From: Phenylobacterium sp.
GTDB lineage: Bacteria; Pseudomonadota; Alphaproteobacteria; Caulobacterales; Caulobacteraceae
Direction: 5' to 3'
DNA: 64,000 nt
Assembly: GCF_004299445.1 (NCBI RefSeq)
Contig: NZ_SCTC01000032.1
Span: forward strand, 1 to 64,000
Part shown: positions 25,536-33,341 of the stretch, in pieces
Numbering within the stretch: the stretch's first letter is position 1
How the letters are laid out: each line of letters opens with the position of its first letter
Notes under the pieces: generated by a model
Database searches by the model: none
Told to the model about the DNA's origin: nothing
What the model saw: only the letters and a program-made list of their open reading frames with translations
Program-made: the position numbers and the translations under genes

Positions 25536-25672
25536 GCGGGGAGCTCCAGATGTGTCGGGAGCCCGACGCCCGACAGCCTACGCCTCCACGGTCAAGGTTA
25601 ACATCGCCTGGGCGGCGCAAGTTTTCGATCCGGACATGTGGTCGCGCTCAGCCTGACCCGGGTCCGCAGCCT

Positions 25673-26422
25673 TCAAGCTTGCGTGAGACCGATGCGCGTG
25701 CCGCACAGCACGACCTCGCCGTCGGCGCCCAGGCGACCGCGCGCCTCGGCTCGAGCGCGCACGGCGTCAGGGTCGCGCACCGCGACGTCGAAGGCGGCCA
25801 CGCCCTCGCCCCGTCCGTCGGTCGCGCGGGTGAACCGGATCTCGCCGTCCTTCAGGGGGATCGACCAGGTCTCGCCGCCGCCGGTCCGCTCGCGGCCCAG
25901 CACCTCGGCCCAGCGCTTCGACATCGCATCGGGGTCGTTGGCCTGCACCTCGGCGGCGACGATCTTCGTCGAGACGTCGGTCTTTACATTGTCCTTCCAT
26001 TTCGGACCGCCCCACTCCCAGCGGTCGTAGGGGACCATCTCGTCCAGCGACAGGATCGCCCCGCCAACGTCCTTCGGGTGCAGGTGGGTGAAGTGGACGC
26101 CGTCGCCGTCGAACACATCGGCGAAGCGCACGCCCTTGGCCGTCGCCAGCTCGCGTGACGCCTTGATGTCGTCCACCTGCAGAATGACCATGTAGCCGCC
26201 GTCACCGCCGCGCTTCTCCAGCAGCCGTCCCGCCGTCGTCCCGGCCTGGGTGGGCGAGACCACCTCCAGGAAGGTGTCGCCGATCGGCCAGACGGCGTTG
26301 TGCAGGCCGTACTTCCTCACACCGGGATCGGCGTAGTCGCCGCCCAGCCCCAGCACGTCGACGATGTCGGCCTTGGCCGCGGCGAGATCCTCGCCCACCA
26401 GGGCGATCTGACGGATGCGCAT
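25673..26422 (-). CDS. VOC family (glyoxalase-fold) protein
   Basis: A 249-residue vicinal-oxygen-chelate protein with two tandem babbab modules (N-terminal about 1-125, C-terminal about 140-249). It opens RIRQIALVGEDLAAAKADIVDVLG, as in glyoxalase-like domains of unknown substrate; FTHLHPKDVGGAILSLD is in the middle. It lacks an obvious full metal triad by eye, so enzymatic activity is unproven. The ribosome site GGAGGAAG is excellent. Divergent from the following crotonase with a 135-base shared upstream region. Confidence 0.8.
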   Translation of the reverse strand: MRIRQIALVGEDLAAAKADIVDVLGLGGDYADPGVRKYGLHNAVWPIGDTFLEVVSPTQAGTTAGRLLEKRGGDGGYMVILQVDDIKASRELATAKGVRFADVFDGDGVHFTHLHPKDVGGAILSLDEMVPYDRWEWGGPKWKDNVKTDVSTKIVAAEVQANDPDAMSKRWAEVLGRERTGGGETWSIPLKDGEIRFTRATDGRGEGVAAFDVAVRDPDAVRARAEARGRLGADGEVVLCGTRIGLTQA

Positions 26423-26557
26423 GCTCTTCCTCCCACCTTCGTCGTTGGGAGCAGACTACCGAGCCGCGGGCCTCGGCGTCGAGCCTTACGGGGCGGCGCC
26501 TTCCGCCTGCGCGGCCGCAAGCCTATCGTCCTGGCCAAGAGGAAGGGAACGAACACC

Positions 26558-27379
26558 ATGGCCGACATCGACACCGGGACCACCGACCTGCTCGCCCGCC
26601 AGGACGGCGGCGTGCTGACGCTGACGCTCAACCGCCCCGAAGCGCGCAACGCGCTGTCCGGAGACATGCTGGCGGCCCTGTCCCAGCAACTGGCCTGGGC
26701 CGAGCTCGAGCCGTCGGTTCGCTGCATCGTGGTCACGGGCGCTGGCAAGGGCTTCTGCGCCGGCGGCGACGTGAAGGGCATGGCCAGCCGCAACTCGGGC
26801 GGCGAGCCCCAGAGCCTGGACGACCGCCTGCAGGGCCAGCGCGTCAGCCAGCGCGCCACCTCGGGCAAGCTGTTCAAGATGGCCAAGCCCACCATCGCCG
26901 CCCTGCCCGGCGCCGCGGCCGGCGCGGGCCTTGGCATCGCGCTCGCCTGCGACCTGCGGATCATGGCCCGCTCGGCCGTGCTCACCACCGCCTTCGCCAA
27001 GGTGGGCTTCCCGGGCGACTACGGCGCGGGCTTCTTCCTCTCCAAGATGGTCGGCGCCGCCAAGGCCCGCGAGCTCTTCTACTTCTCCGACCGCGTGAGC
27101 GCCGACGAGGCCCTGGCGCTGGGCCTTGTGAACTGGGTGGTCGAGCCCGAGGAGCTTGAAGCCAAGACCAAGGAGATCGCCCAGAAGCTGGCCTCAGGGC
27201 CCTCGGTCGCCTTCCGCTACATGAAGGAAAACCTGAACCGCGCGCTCATGGGCGCCGACGTGGACGAGTACCTCGATATCGAGACCACCCACCAGGTCCA
27301 CTGCAGCCAGACCCACGACCACCAGGAAGCCGCCAAGGCCTTCGTGGAAAAGCGCGATCCGGTATTCCTGGGGCGGTAA
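26558..27379 (+). CDS. Enoyl-CoA hydratase/isomerase family protein
   Basis: A 273-residue crotonase-fold protein. The oxyanion-hole segments are GKGFCAGGDVKGMA (about residues 62-75) and PGAAAGAGLGIALACD (about 112-127). It probably hydrates or isomerises an acyl-CoA in fatty acid or aromatic degradation; the exact reaction is not clear, since the usual catalytic Glu region reads FPGDYGAGFFL. The start at 26558 is chosen because homology begins there and AGGAAGG lies upstream; the frame is open further but overlaps the VOC gene. It is convergent with glsA. Confidence 0.87.
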   Translation: MADIDTGTTDLLARQDGGVLTLTLNRPEARNALSGDMLAALSQQLAWAELEPSVRCIVVTGAGKGFCAGGDVKGMASRNSGGEPQSLDDRLQGQRVSQRATSGKLFKMAKPTIAALPGAAAGAGLGIALACDLRIMARSAVLTTAFAKVGFPGDYGAGFFLSKMVGAAKARELFYFSDRVSADEALALGLVNWVVEPEELEAKTKEIAQKLASGPSVAFRYMKENLNRALMGADVDEYLDIETTHQVHCSQTHDHQEAAKAFVEKRDPVFLGR

Positions 27380-27409
27380 CGCCCTTCTGAACGTCGTGGC
27401 CGGGTGGGG

Positions 27410-28354
27410 CTAGAATACGCTCCACCCCATGCGCGCCGCCAGCCGCTCCAGCGCCAGCGTGCCCACCTGGGAGTTGCCCACCTCGTTCAGCCCGGGCGAC
27501 CAGACGGCCACCGCCGCCTTGTCGGGCACCACGGTGAGGATGCCTCCGCCCACGCCGCTCTTGCCGGGTAGGCCTACCTGGAAGGCGAACTCGCCTGAGG
27601 CGTCGTAGTGGCCGCAGGTCATCATGATCGCGTTGACGCGCCGCGCATGCTCGGGCGACAGGATGCGTTCGCCGGTCAGCGGGTCCTGCCCCTCCTTGGC
27701 CAGGAACAGCCCCGCCCGCGCCAGCTGGCGGCAGGTGATCCGCAGCGAGCACTGGTGGAAGTAGGTCTGCAGCACCTCCTCCACCGGGCTGTGCATGTTG
27801 TCGAAGCCGCGCATGAAGTTCGCCAGCGCGTAGTTGCGGAAGCCCGTGGCCGCCTCGGAGCTGGCCACCTCGCGATCGACGTCGATGGTCTCGTTGTCGG
27901 CCAGCTTGCGCAGGGTGTCGCGGATGTCGGCGATCGCCTCGGCCGAGGTCCGGCCCGCCAGCACCGCGTCGGTCACCACGATGGCGCCGGCGTTGATGAA
28001 GGGGTTCCGCGGCACGCCCTTCTCGGCCTCCAGCTGCACGATCGAGTTGAACCGCGACCCCGACGGCTCGCGCCCCACCCGCCCCCACAGGCTCTCGCCG
28101 ATCCGGCTGAGCGCCATGGTCAGTGTAAAGACCTTCGAGATGCTCTGGATCGAGAACGGCATCCAGGCGTCGCCATACTCGGCCGTCTCGCCGCTCGTCG
28201 TGATCACCGCCATGCCGAAACGATTGCCGTCCACGCGGGCCAGGGCCGGGATGTAGTCGGCGACCTTCCCCTCGCCCCGATGGGCGTCCATCTCGCGCCC
28301 GACGGCGGCGACGGTCTCTTGCAGGTTGGGCGCGGGGTTCGGAGCTTCGGTCAT
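27410..28354 (-). CDS. glsA: Glutaminase
   Basis: A 314-residue serine-dependent beta-lactamase-like glutaminase, hydrolysing glutamine to glutamate and ammonia. The nucleophile motif [11 protein letters not shown] (S-x-x-K) is at about residues 68-78, with later NPFINAGAI and the [18 protein letters not shown] segments. The length is typical of GlsA/YbaS. Its ATG is only 8 bases after the porin stop, so the two are co-transcribed and the ribosome site sits in the end of the porin gene. Cytoplasmic. Confidence 0.95.
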   Translation of the reverse strand: MTEAPNPAPNLQETVAAVGREMDAHRGEGKVADYIPALARVDGNRFGMAVITTSGETAEYGDAWMPFSIQSISKVFTLTMALSRIGESLWGRVGREPSGSRFNSIVQLEAEKGVPRNPFINAGAIVVTDAVLAGRTSAEAIADIRDTLRKLADNETIDVDREVASSEAATGFRNYALANFMRGFDNMHSPVEEVLQTYFHQCSLRITCRQLARAGLFLAKEGQDPLTGERILSPEHARRVNAIMMTCGHYDASGEFAFQVGLPGKSGVGGGILTVVPDKAAVAVWSPGLNEVGNSQVGTLALERLAARMGWSVF

Positions 28355-28362
28355 GCCGAAGG

Positions 28363-29052
28363 CTAGAACGTCACCTTCGCGCTGAGAACCACCCGGCTGT
28401 CGTAGGTCTTGCCCAGGCTATGCTTGTCAGTGTCGTGATAGCGAAGGTCCAGGCCCAGGTTGTCGGTCAGCGCATAGCCCATGCCGACGTTCCAGGTGGT
28501 GTAGTCGCCCGCGCCGTCGAACGTCTGGCGGCCCAGCGCCCCGCTGAACGACAGCTTGTCGGTGGCCGAAAACTCGCCGTTGATCTCGTAGTACATCGAC
28601 GTGTCGACGTGGGCGTAGCTGTCGGGCACGTAGTACAGCCCGGTCCCCAGGGTCACCGGTCCCAGCGGGATCGTGGCCTTGGCCTGCAGCTCGATGTAGT
28701 CGGCGTCCGCGCCCGACGGGGCGTCCACATAGCCATAGTACAGCACGCCCAGGTCCAGCGAGACCGCGCCCAGGGTCGGCGCGACGCCGGCGTAGAGGTC
28801 GAACTCGGCGTCGGTGGAGTCGTTGTAGTCGACGTTCGACACCCAGACCCCGGCATAGAACAGGCCCGAGCTCACATCGACGCCGCCGAACACCTGCGGG
28901 TTCTCGTCGGTGTTGCTGACGCCCCGGAACACGTAGTCGGTGGCCGCGCCGACATTGAAGTCGACCGACAGGCCGTCGTCCTGAGCCAGCGCGGGGCCGG
29001 CGGACAGGGCGGCCGCGGCGGCGGCGAGGAGAAGGGTCTTGCGGAGGCTCAT
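28363..29052 (-). CDS. TorF family outer-membrane porin-like protein
   Basis: A 229-residue protein with a signal peptide ([19 protein letters not shown], cleavage near ALAQ) and a mature part of alternating beta-strands rich in Tyr, Gly and Asp ending in VVLSAKVTF, a C-terminal Phe as in outer-membrane barrels. [18 protein letters not shown] is the opening signature of the TIGR02001/TorF putative porin family. The start at 29052 has AGGA 7 bases upstream; a frame extension to 29097 would bury the signal. It heads an operon with glsA, perhaps for uptake of a small nutrient, which is inference. Confidence 0.87.
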   Translation of the reverse strand: MSLRKTLLLAAAAAALSAGPALAQDDGLSVDFNVGAATDYVFRGVSNTDENPQVFGGVDVSSGLFYAGVWVSNVDYNDSTDAEFDLYAGVAPTLGAVSLDLGVLYYGYVDAPSGADADYIELQAKATIPLGPVTLGTGLYYVPDSYAHVDTSMYYEINGEFSATDKLSFSGALGRQTFDGAGDYTTWNVGMGYALTDNLGLDLRYHDTDKHSLGKTYDSRVVLSAKVTF

Positions 29053-29144
29053 GCCGAATCCTGCGGAAGCGAGGGACACACTCAGCACGCAACACACTTA
29101 ACGGAAGCTTGGCGGCCTCCGGCAAACAGATCCGGCCGCAGCCG

Positions 29145-30371
29145 TCACCCGTCCAGCAGCACCTCGCCGAATTCCCCGCGCATGCAGTGGTTCGAGCTCA
29201 TCGAGGCCGCGTAGCCGCCGGCGTTCAACAGCGCGATCCGGTCGCCCTCGGCCAGCGGCGGCATCGACTTGCCCGTGGCCCAGGTGTCGAGCGCCTCGTT
29301 GATGTTGCCGGCGATGGTGACCGGCCGCCAGGGTCCGTCCCGCAGTGCGCAGGCCGCCGGCTCGCACGGCAGGTCGTAGTAGGCCGGCTCGGGCGCCAGG
29401 TTGAAGCCGCCGTCCACCGCCACGAACGTCACGTCGCGCTTGGGCTCCACGTCCACGACCCCCAGCACCAGGACGCCCGCGTCCTTCACCAGATAGTCGC
29501 CGGGCTCCACCGCCACGGTCACGTCGCGGCCCGCGAAGCGCCTCTGCAGGATCGCCGCCCACCGGCTCAGGTCCAGCGGCCGGTCGCCCTCGCGGTGCGG
29601 CAGGCCCAGCCCGCCGCCCACGTTCACGGTCCGCACGTCCGGCGCGTCGTCCAGAAACGCCAGCCCCGCGCCCACCGCGGCGTCCCAGGCGTCGAGCTCG
29701 GCGGTCAGGTAGCCGCAGCCCACATGGAAGTGCAGCGAGGTGATGCTCAGCCCATGCGCCCGCGCCATCGCCAACGCGTCGGGCCATTGCTGGCGATAGA
29801 TACCGAACTTGGTCGCCTCGGCGCCGGCGTAGGTCAGCCGCTCGCTGCTCCCGTAACCCGTTCCCCGCTCGGGGTTCACCCGCACGCCGATGGCGCGGCC
29901 CGGCGCCCGCTCGCCGATCCGCCGGATCTGGCCGACGCTGTCGCAGTTGATGGTCAGGTCCGGATGCTTCAGCAGCCGGTCCAGGTCGCGGTTCGATACC
30001 GCCGTGCCCGTGAAGCTGATGTCCCGCGCGGCGAACCCCGCCGCCAGGGCGCGATCCACCTCCTCGGGCGAACAGACGTCGACGCCGCTCCTGCCCCACT
30101 GCGCCATCGCCTCCAGCAAGGGGACGAAGCGGTTGGCCTTCATCGCGTAGTACACCCGCGTCGGCCGGCTCACGGTCGCCAGCGCCGCCTGCAGCCGCGC
30201 CAGGTTCGCCGCCACCCGCTCGGCGCTGTAGAGGAACAGCGGCCCCTCGGCCTCGTCGGCCATCGCCGCCACGTCGCGCCCGGCGAACATCAGCCGCCCG
30301 TCCACATAGTCCAGGTCGTCGCGCGACCACCAGAACCCGGGCTCGGCCCGTGCGGCCGGCCGCCCGCTCAC
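29145..30371 (-). CDS. Type III PLP-dependent decarboxylase-like protein (alanine racemase fold)
   Basis: A 408-residue fold-type III PLP enzyme of the ornithine/diaminopimelate/arginine decarboxylase group. The PLP lysine is K78 in YYAMKANRF, the substrate/PLP segments are LHFHVGCGY and NVGGGLGLP, the phosphate-binding EPGDYLV follows, and the C-terminal partner motif GYAASMSSNHC is present. Where ODC and LysA have a catalytic Cys in G-P-x-C-(D/E), this protein reads G355-N-I-N358-E, so the Cys appears replaced by Asn. The start is GTG 30371, which overlaps the SET gene stop as GTGA and is in frame; earlier in-frame codons lie inside the SET gene. Substrate unknown. Confidence 0.82.
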   Translation of the reverse strand: MSGRPAARAEPGFWWSRDDLDYVDGRLMFAGRDVAAMADEAEGPLFLYSAERVAANLARLQAALATVSRPTRVYYAMKANRFVPLLEAMAQWGRSGVDVCSPEEVDRALAAGFAARDISFTGTAVSNRDLDRLLKHPDLTINCDSVGQIRRIGERAPGRAIGVRVNPERGTGYGSSERLTYAGAEATKFGIYRQQWPDALAMARAHGLSITSLHFHVGCGYLTAELDAWDAAVGAGLAFLDDAPDVRTVNVGGGLGLPHREGDRPLDLSRWAAILQRRFAGRDVTVAVEPGDYLVKDAGVLVLGVVDVEPKRDVTFVAVDGGFNLAPEPAYYDLPCEPAACALRDGPWRPVTIAGNINEALDTWATGKSMPPLAEGDRIALLNAGGYAASMSSNHCMRGEFGEVLLDG

Positions 30372-30823
30372 GACGCGTCCAGCGTGGCGAGGTAGGCGCG
30401 GCCCTCGGCGTTGGCCCCCTCGGCCCGGCCGGTGATCCAGCGGCGGCAGCTGGACGCGCCGCACTGGCAGGCGAACTGCCGGTAGAGCACGTCCTCGGTG
30501 GCCGCGTAGTCGATGGTCAGCAGCCCGCCCGCATCGATGTCCCTCAACGCCTGGAGCTCGAACCTCGACATGTCGAGCCGGCAGTTCGGGTCGCAGGCGT
30601 GCGACAGGAAGCCGATGTATTTGGTGTCGGCGATGTGCAGCGTGTCGGTCACCTGCAGGCTGTGCAGCCGCAGCTCGGGCGTGATCAGGCCGGTGAAGTG
30701 ATGCACCACGTCGCCCGCCTGGCGCGCGACCAGGGTCTTCACGCCCAGCCCGTGCTCGGACGAGGTGTCCAGCACCTCGAGGGCTTCGTCCTGAAGGGCC
30801 CAGGATTCGCGTTGCGTCGACAT
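30368..30823 (-). CDS. SET domain protein-lysine methyltransferase
   Basis: A 151-residue stand-alone SET domain, which transfers methyl groups from SAM to lysine side chains. The pseudoknot motifs are F72-L-S-H-A-C-D-P-N-C81 (NHSCxPN-like) and L102-T-I-D-Y106. A post-SET zinc motif C119-x-C121-x4-C126 follows, so the catalytic core is complete. No other domain is present, so the target is not evident. The next gene, a PLP decarboxylase, starts inside its stop codon (GTGA), implying coupled translation and a shared role. The start is ATG 30823; a GTG immediately upstream is an alternative. Confidence 0.85.
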   Translation of the reverse strand: MSTQRESWALQDEALEVLDTSSEHGLGVKTLVARQAGDVVHHFTGLITPELRLHSLQVTDTLHIADTKYIGFLSHACDPNCRLDMSRFELQALRDIDAGGLLTIDYAATEDVLYRQFACQCGASSCRRWITGRAEGANAEGRAYLATLDAS

Positions 30824-30840
30824 CACAAGCCCAGGATGCC

Positions 30841-31275
30841 CTATTCGCCCATGGGACGAGAAGGTGACACGAGGTCGTAAGACCTCGAAAAGCGAAGCCT
30901 GTTGCGCCCGCCGTCACGGGCATAGCCGACCTCGTCCATCAGCTTGCGCACCAGCAGCACCCCCAGCCCGCCCACCGCGCGGTCGTCGACGTCCAGGCTG
31001 GTGTCGGGCGCCGCCGCGGCGGTGGGGTCGAACGGCGCGCCGTCGTCCGCCACCTCGACCGCCACGCGGCCGTCCTGCGCCGTCGCCGCCACGTCCACGC
31101 GGGCCGCGCCGCTGTAGTCCAGCACGTTGCTCAGCACCTCGTCGGCGGCGATCATCACGGCGCTGGCCGCGGCCATGGGCACGCCGGCCCCGTCGAGCCA
31201 GACCTCGAGCGCGTCCATCAGGTCGGGAAGGCCTGCCCTGCCGCTGGAGAGCGTATGGGAGAAATCAGCGTCCAT
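30841..31275 (-). CDS. RsbW-like anti-sigma factor/serine kinase
   Basis: A 144-residue GHKL ATPase of the RsbW/SpoIIAB type, which phosphorylates a STAS antagonist and, in known systems, holds a sigma factor. The N box is E46-x3-N50 (AADEVLSNVLDYSG), the G1 box VADDGAPFD (residues 76-83), and the G2 box GGLGVLLVRKLMDEV (102-116) ends with GGRNRLRF. All ATP-binding motifs are intact. AAGGG lies just before the ATG at 31275. It is divergent from the STAS gene (97 bases between starts), the likely substrate. No sigma factor gene is present in the window. Confidence 0.9.
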   Translation of the reverse strand: MDADFSHTLSSGRAGLPDLMDALEVWLDGAGVPMAAASAVMIAADEVLSNVLDYSGAARVDVAATAQDGRVAVEVADDGAPFDPTAAAAPDTSLDVDDRAVGGLGVLLVRKLMDEVGYARDGGRNRLRFSRSYDLVSPSRPMGE

Positions 31276-31372
31276 ATCGCCCTTGCGGGGACTCACCTGC
31301 CCCACTCTAGTCACGTGGCCAATTATCGCAAACTGCCCGATACTGGCCATCGCAGGATCATGAGACGAGCCG

Positions 31373-31705
31373 ATGCAGATCAGTGAACAGACCCGTGACG
31401 GCGCGCTGGTGATCCAGGCCTCCGGGCGGCTCGACTCCAGCTCGGCAGGCGCCCTCGAGGCCGTCCTGCCCGCGCGCATCCAGACCCATGATAAGGTGGT
31501 GCTGAACCTGACCGACGTGGCCTATGTCTCCTCCGCGGGCCTGCGCGTGCTGCTGATCGGCGCCAAGGCGGCCCGCGCCGGCGGCAAGAAGCTGGCCCTG
31601 GCCGGCCTGTCGGAGTCGGTCCGCGAAGTCTTCGACATCTCGGGCTTCACCAGCCTGTTCACCATCGCGCCGGACGTGGACGGGGCGATCGCCGCGCTGG
31701 GCTAG
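31373..31705 (+). CDS. STAS domain anti-sigma factor antagonist
   Basis: A 110-residue SpoIIAA/RsbV-like STAS protein. The signature NLTDVAYVSSAGLRVLL contains the phosphorylatable serine (S53 or S54, most likely the second, by analogy to DxSGxG-type sites). In partner switching the unphosphorylated form binds the RsbW-like kinase and releases its client, and a SpoIIE-type phosphatase restores it. The kinase is divergent next door and a complete SpoIIE phosphatase lies at 37173-38804. Confidence 0.92.
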   Translation: MQISEQTRDGALVIQASGRLDSSSAGALEAVLPARIQTHDKVVLNLTDVAYVSSAGLRVLLIGAKAARAGGKKLALAGLSESVREVFDISGFTSLFTIAPDVDGAIAALG

Positions 31706-31734
31706 CGCCTCTCCCGGGCGCCGCCGCGCCTGGG

Positions 31735-32955
31735 CTACCCGACCGCCCCCACGAATCCCGGCCCGCTCAGCAGGGCGCCGAGATCCTCGACGATGTCGGC
31801 CGCCGCCACGCCTTGGGCGCGGGCCACATAGGCCTCCGCCCGCGCGGCATCCCCAGGGTCCAGCAGGCTGACCGCCGCAGCGGCCACGGGTTCCGCCATC
31901 GACCATGTCCGCCACGCCAGCCGCACAGCCCCGAACGCCGCCTTCGCTTCGGCGATGCGGTCCTCGGCCTCGCCCTCCAGCAGGTGCGTCTCGAAGTAGC
32001 GTTGCGCCGCCAGCGCCTGGGCCAGCGCCGCGGCCGGGGTCTCACCCGCGCAGACGCCCATCACCAGCCCGGCGCGGTCGCCCTGACTGGCCACAGCGTA
32101 GAAGCCCCCCGCCGGCGGACGGCCCAGCCGGCGGATCGCCACCGTCGCCCCGCCCGCGTCGACCGTCAGGGCCGGGAAGGCCGTCTCGTGGAAGGCCGCC
32201 GCGCTGGCGGCCTCGTCGCGTTCGCGGTCGCGGCGGGCCAGTTCGTGGCGGCCCCGCGCCAGACGGCCCTGCACGCTGGTGCGCATCAGCCGCACCGCCA
32301 GCGCCAGGTCGCGGGTCTCGCGGATCCGGAAACCCTCGATGTCGGCCGCCGGCGCGTCGGTGCGGATCGCCTCGATCATCGCGCTGGAGCCGGCCAGCTC
32401 GCGCACGATGCTGCGCGCGATCACCAGCGCCAGCACCAGGCCCACCAGGCCCGCGCCCGCCACCAGAACGACCAGCAGCCGCAGCAGCCCCGCCATCCGC
32501 TCGAAAACCGGCTGGGCGTCGATCCGCGCCACCACGAACCGCCCCTCCGCCGCCGGCGCCAGTCCGGTCACCCGGTGATGGCCGTGGGTGTCGATCTCGA
32601 TGGGCAGCGCTGTGGGCCGGGTCGGCCGCGCGAACGGGGTGCGCCCGCCGGGCGGCGGATTGCCCGCCAGCTGCCAGAGCCGCCCGTCTGGTTCGACCAG
32701 GTAGAGGCTGGTCAGCCCGGTGACATGGCGCGCCGCGTCCTTGATCCCGGCGTCGCGGACCGGGTCGGCCAGGGCCGCGCCCAGGTCCTGGGTGTCGGCG
32801 AAGGCGGCGACGGTGACAGCCGCGGCGATCGCCTGGCGTTCCAGCCCCCGCTCGGCCTCGGCGCGCTCCCAGAAATAGACCAGGCCCGCGTTGACGCCGG
32901 CCAACAGCAGGAACAGCGGCACGACCAGGAGGAGGAAGGCGCCCCGGATGCTCAT
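31735..32955 (-). CDS. Membrane sensor with degenerate SpoIIE-like domain
   Basis: A 406-residue two-pass membrane protein. TM1 is at about residues 6-28, a periplasmic segment at 30-150, TM2 at 156-180, a HAMP-like region at 180-235 and a coiled coil at about 235-255. The C-terminal part (260-400) can be matched by eye to SpoIIE phosphatases, but GGD becomes G-G-F285 and VGDVSGKG becomes MGVCAGET (299-306), so the metal-binding Asp residues are lost and the domain is short. It is probably a catalytically dead binding module. Its ATG overlaps the preceding gene's stop as ATGA. The frame continues far upstream, but homology starts at 32955. Confidence 0.72.
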   Translation of the reverse strand: MSIRGAFLLLVVPLFLLLAGVNAGLVYFWERAEAERGLERQAIAAAVTVAAFADTQDLGAALADPVRDAGIKDAARHVTGLTSLYLVEPDGRLWQLAGNPPPGGRTPFARPTRPTALPIEIDTHGHHRVTGLAPAAEGRFVVARIDAQPVFERMAGLLRLLVVLVAGAGLVGLVLALVIARSIVRELAGSSAMIEAIRTDAPAADIEGFRIRETRDLALAVRLMRTSVQGRLARGRHELARRDRERDEAASAAAFHETAFPALTVDAGGATVAIRRLGRPPAGGFYAVASQGDRAGLVMGVCAGETPAAALAQALAAQRYFETHLLEGEAEDRIAEAKAAFGAVRLAWRTWSMAEPVAAAAVSLLDPGDAARAEAYVARAQGVAAADIVEDLGALLSGPGFVGAVG

Positions 32956-33341
32956 CGCGCGGCCCGCTCGGCCAGGTCGCGCAGGCCCACCACGAACTCG
33001 GGGCACTCGCGGGCGATGGTGAAGACGTGCGGCTTGGCGATGACCAGGGCCTCCAGTCCCTCGGGCCCCGCCGTGTAGTCCGCCGTCGTCGCCAGGCCGA
33101 ACAGGAGGCCGGGCGCGTCGAACACGACCGGCGCGGCGACGCCCTCGACCTGCGCGCCGCCCGCGATCACCACGAACAGCGCCTCGGCCACCAGTCCAGC
33201 GGGCAGCACCAGCTTGCCGGCCTCGAACCGCCGCGACCGCGCATGCCGCGCGATCAGCAGCAGCTCGGTGTCCTCCAGCCGCTGGAACGGCCCGATCTCG
33301 CGCAGCGCGAACAGGCGGTGGACCACCTCCGGCCCGATCAT
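32952..33341 (-). CDS. Cyclic nucleotide-binding-fold protein
   Basis: A 129-residue single cNMP-binding-type beta-roll (PFQRLEDTELLLIARHARSRRFEAGKLVLPAG, then FVVIAGGAQVEG). The canonical phosphate-binding cassette (FGE...RxA) reads FGLATTADYTAGPEG here, lacking the Glu and Arg that hold cyclic nucleotides, so it may bind something else or act only as a scaffold. No DNA-binding domain. It overlaps both neighbours by 4 bases (ATGA at 33338-33341 and at 32952-32955), so it is tightly coupled to the two HAMP sensor genes. Confidence 0.78.
   Translation of the reverse strand: MIGPEVVHRLFALREIGPFQRLEDTELLLIARHARSRRFEAGKLVLPAGLVAEALFVVIAGGAQVEGVAAPVVFDAPGLLFGLATTADYTAGPEGLEALVIAKPHVFTIARECPEFVVGLRDLAERAAR

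Noticed and set aside
26300..26557. Upstream extension of the first enoyl-CoA hydratase frame
   Set aside because: It runs antisense through the start of the VOC gene; crotonase homology begins at 26558, with AGGAAGG upstream.
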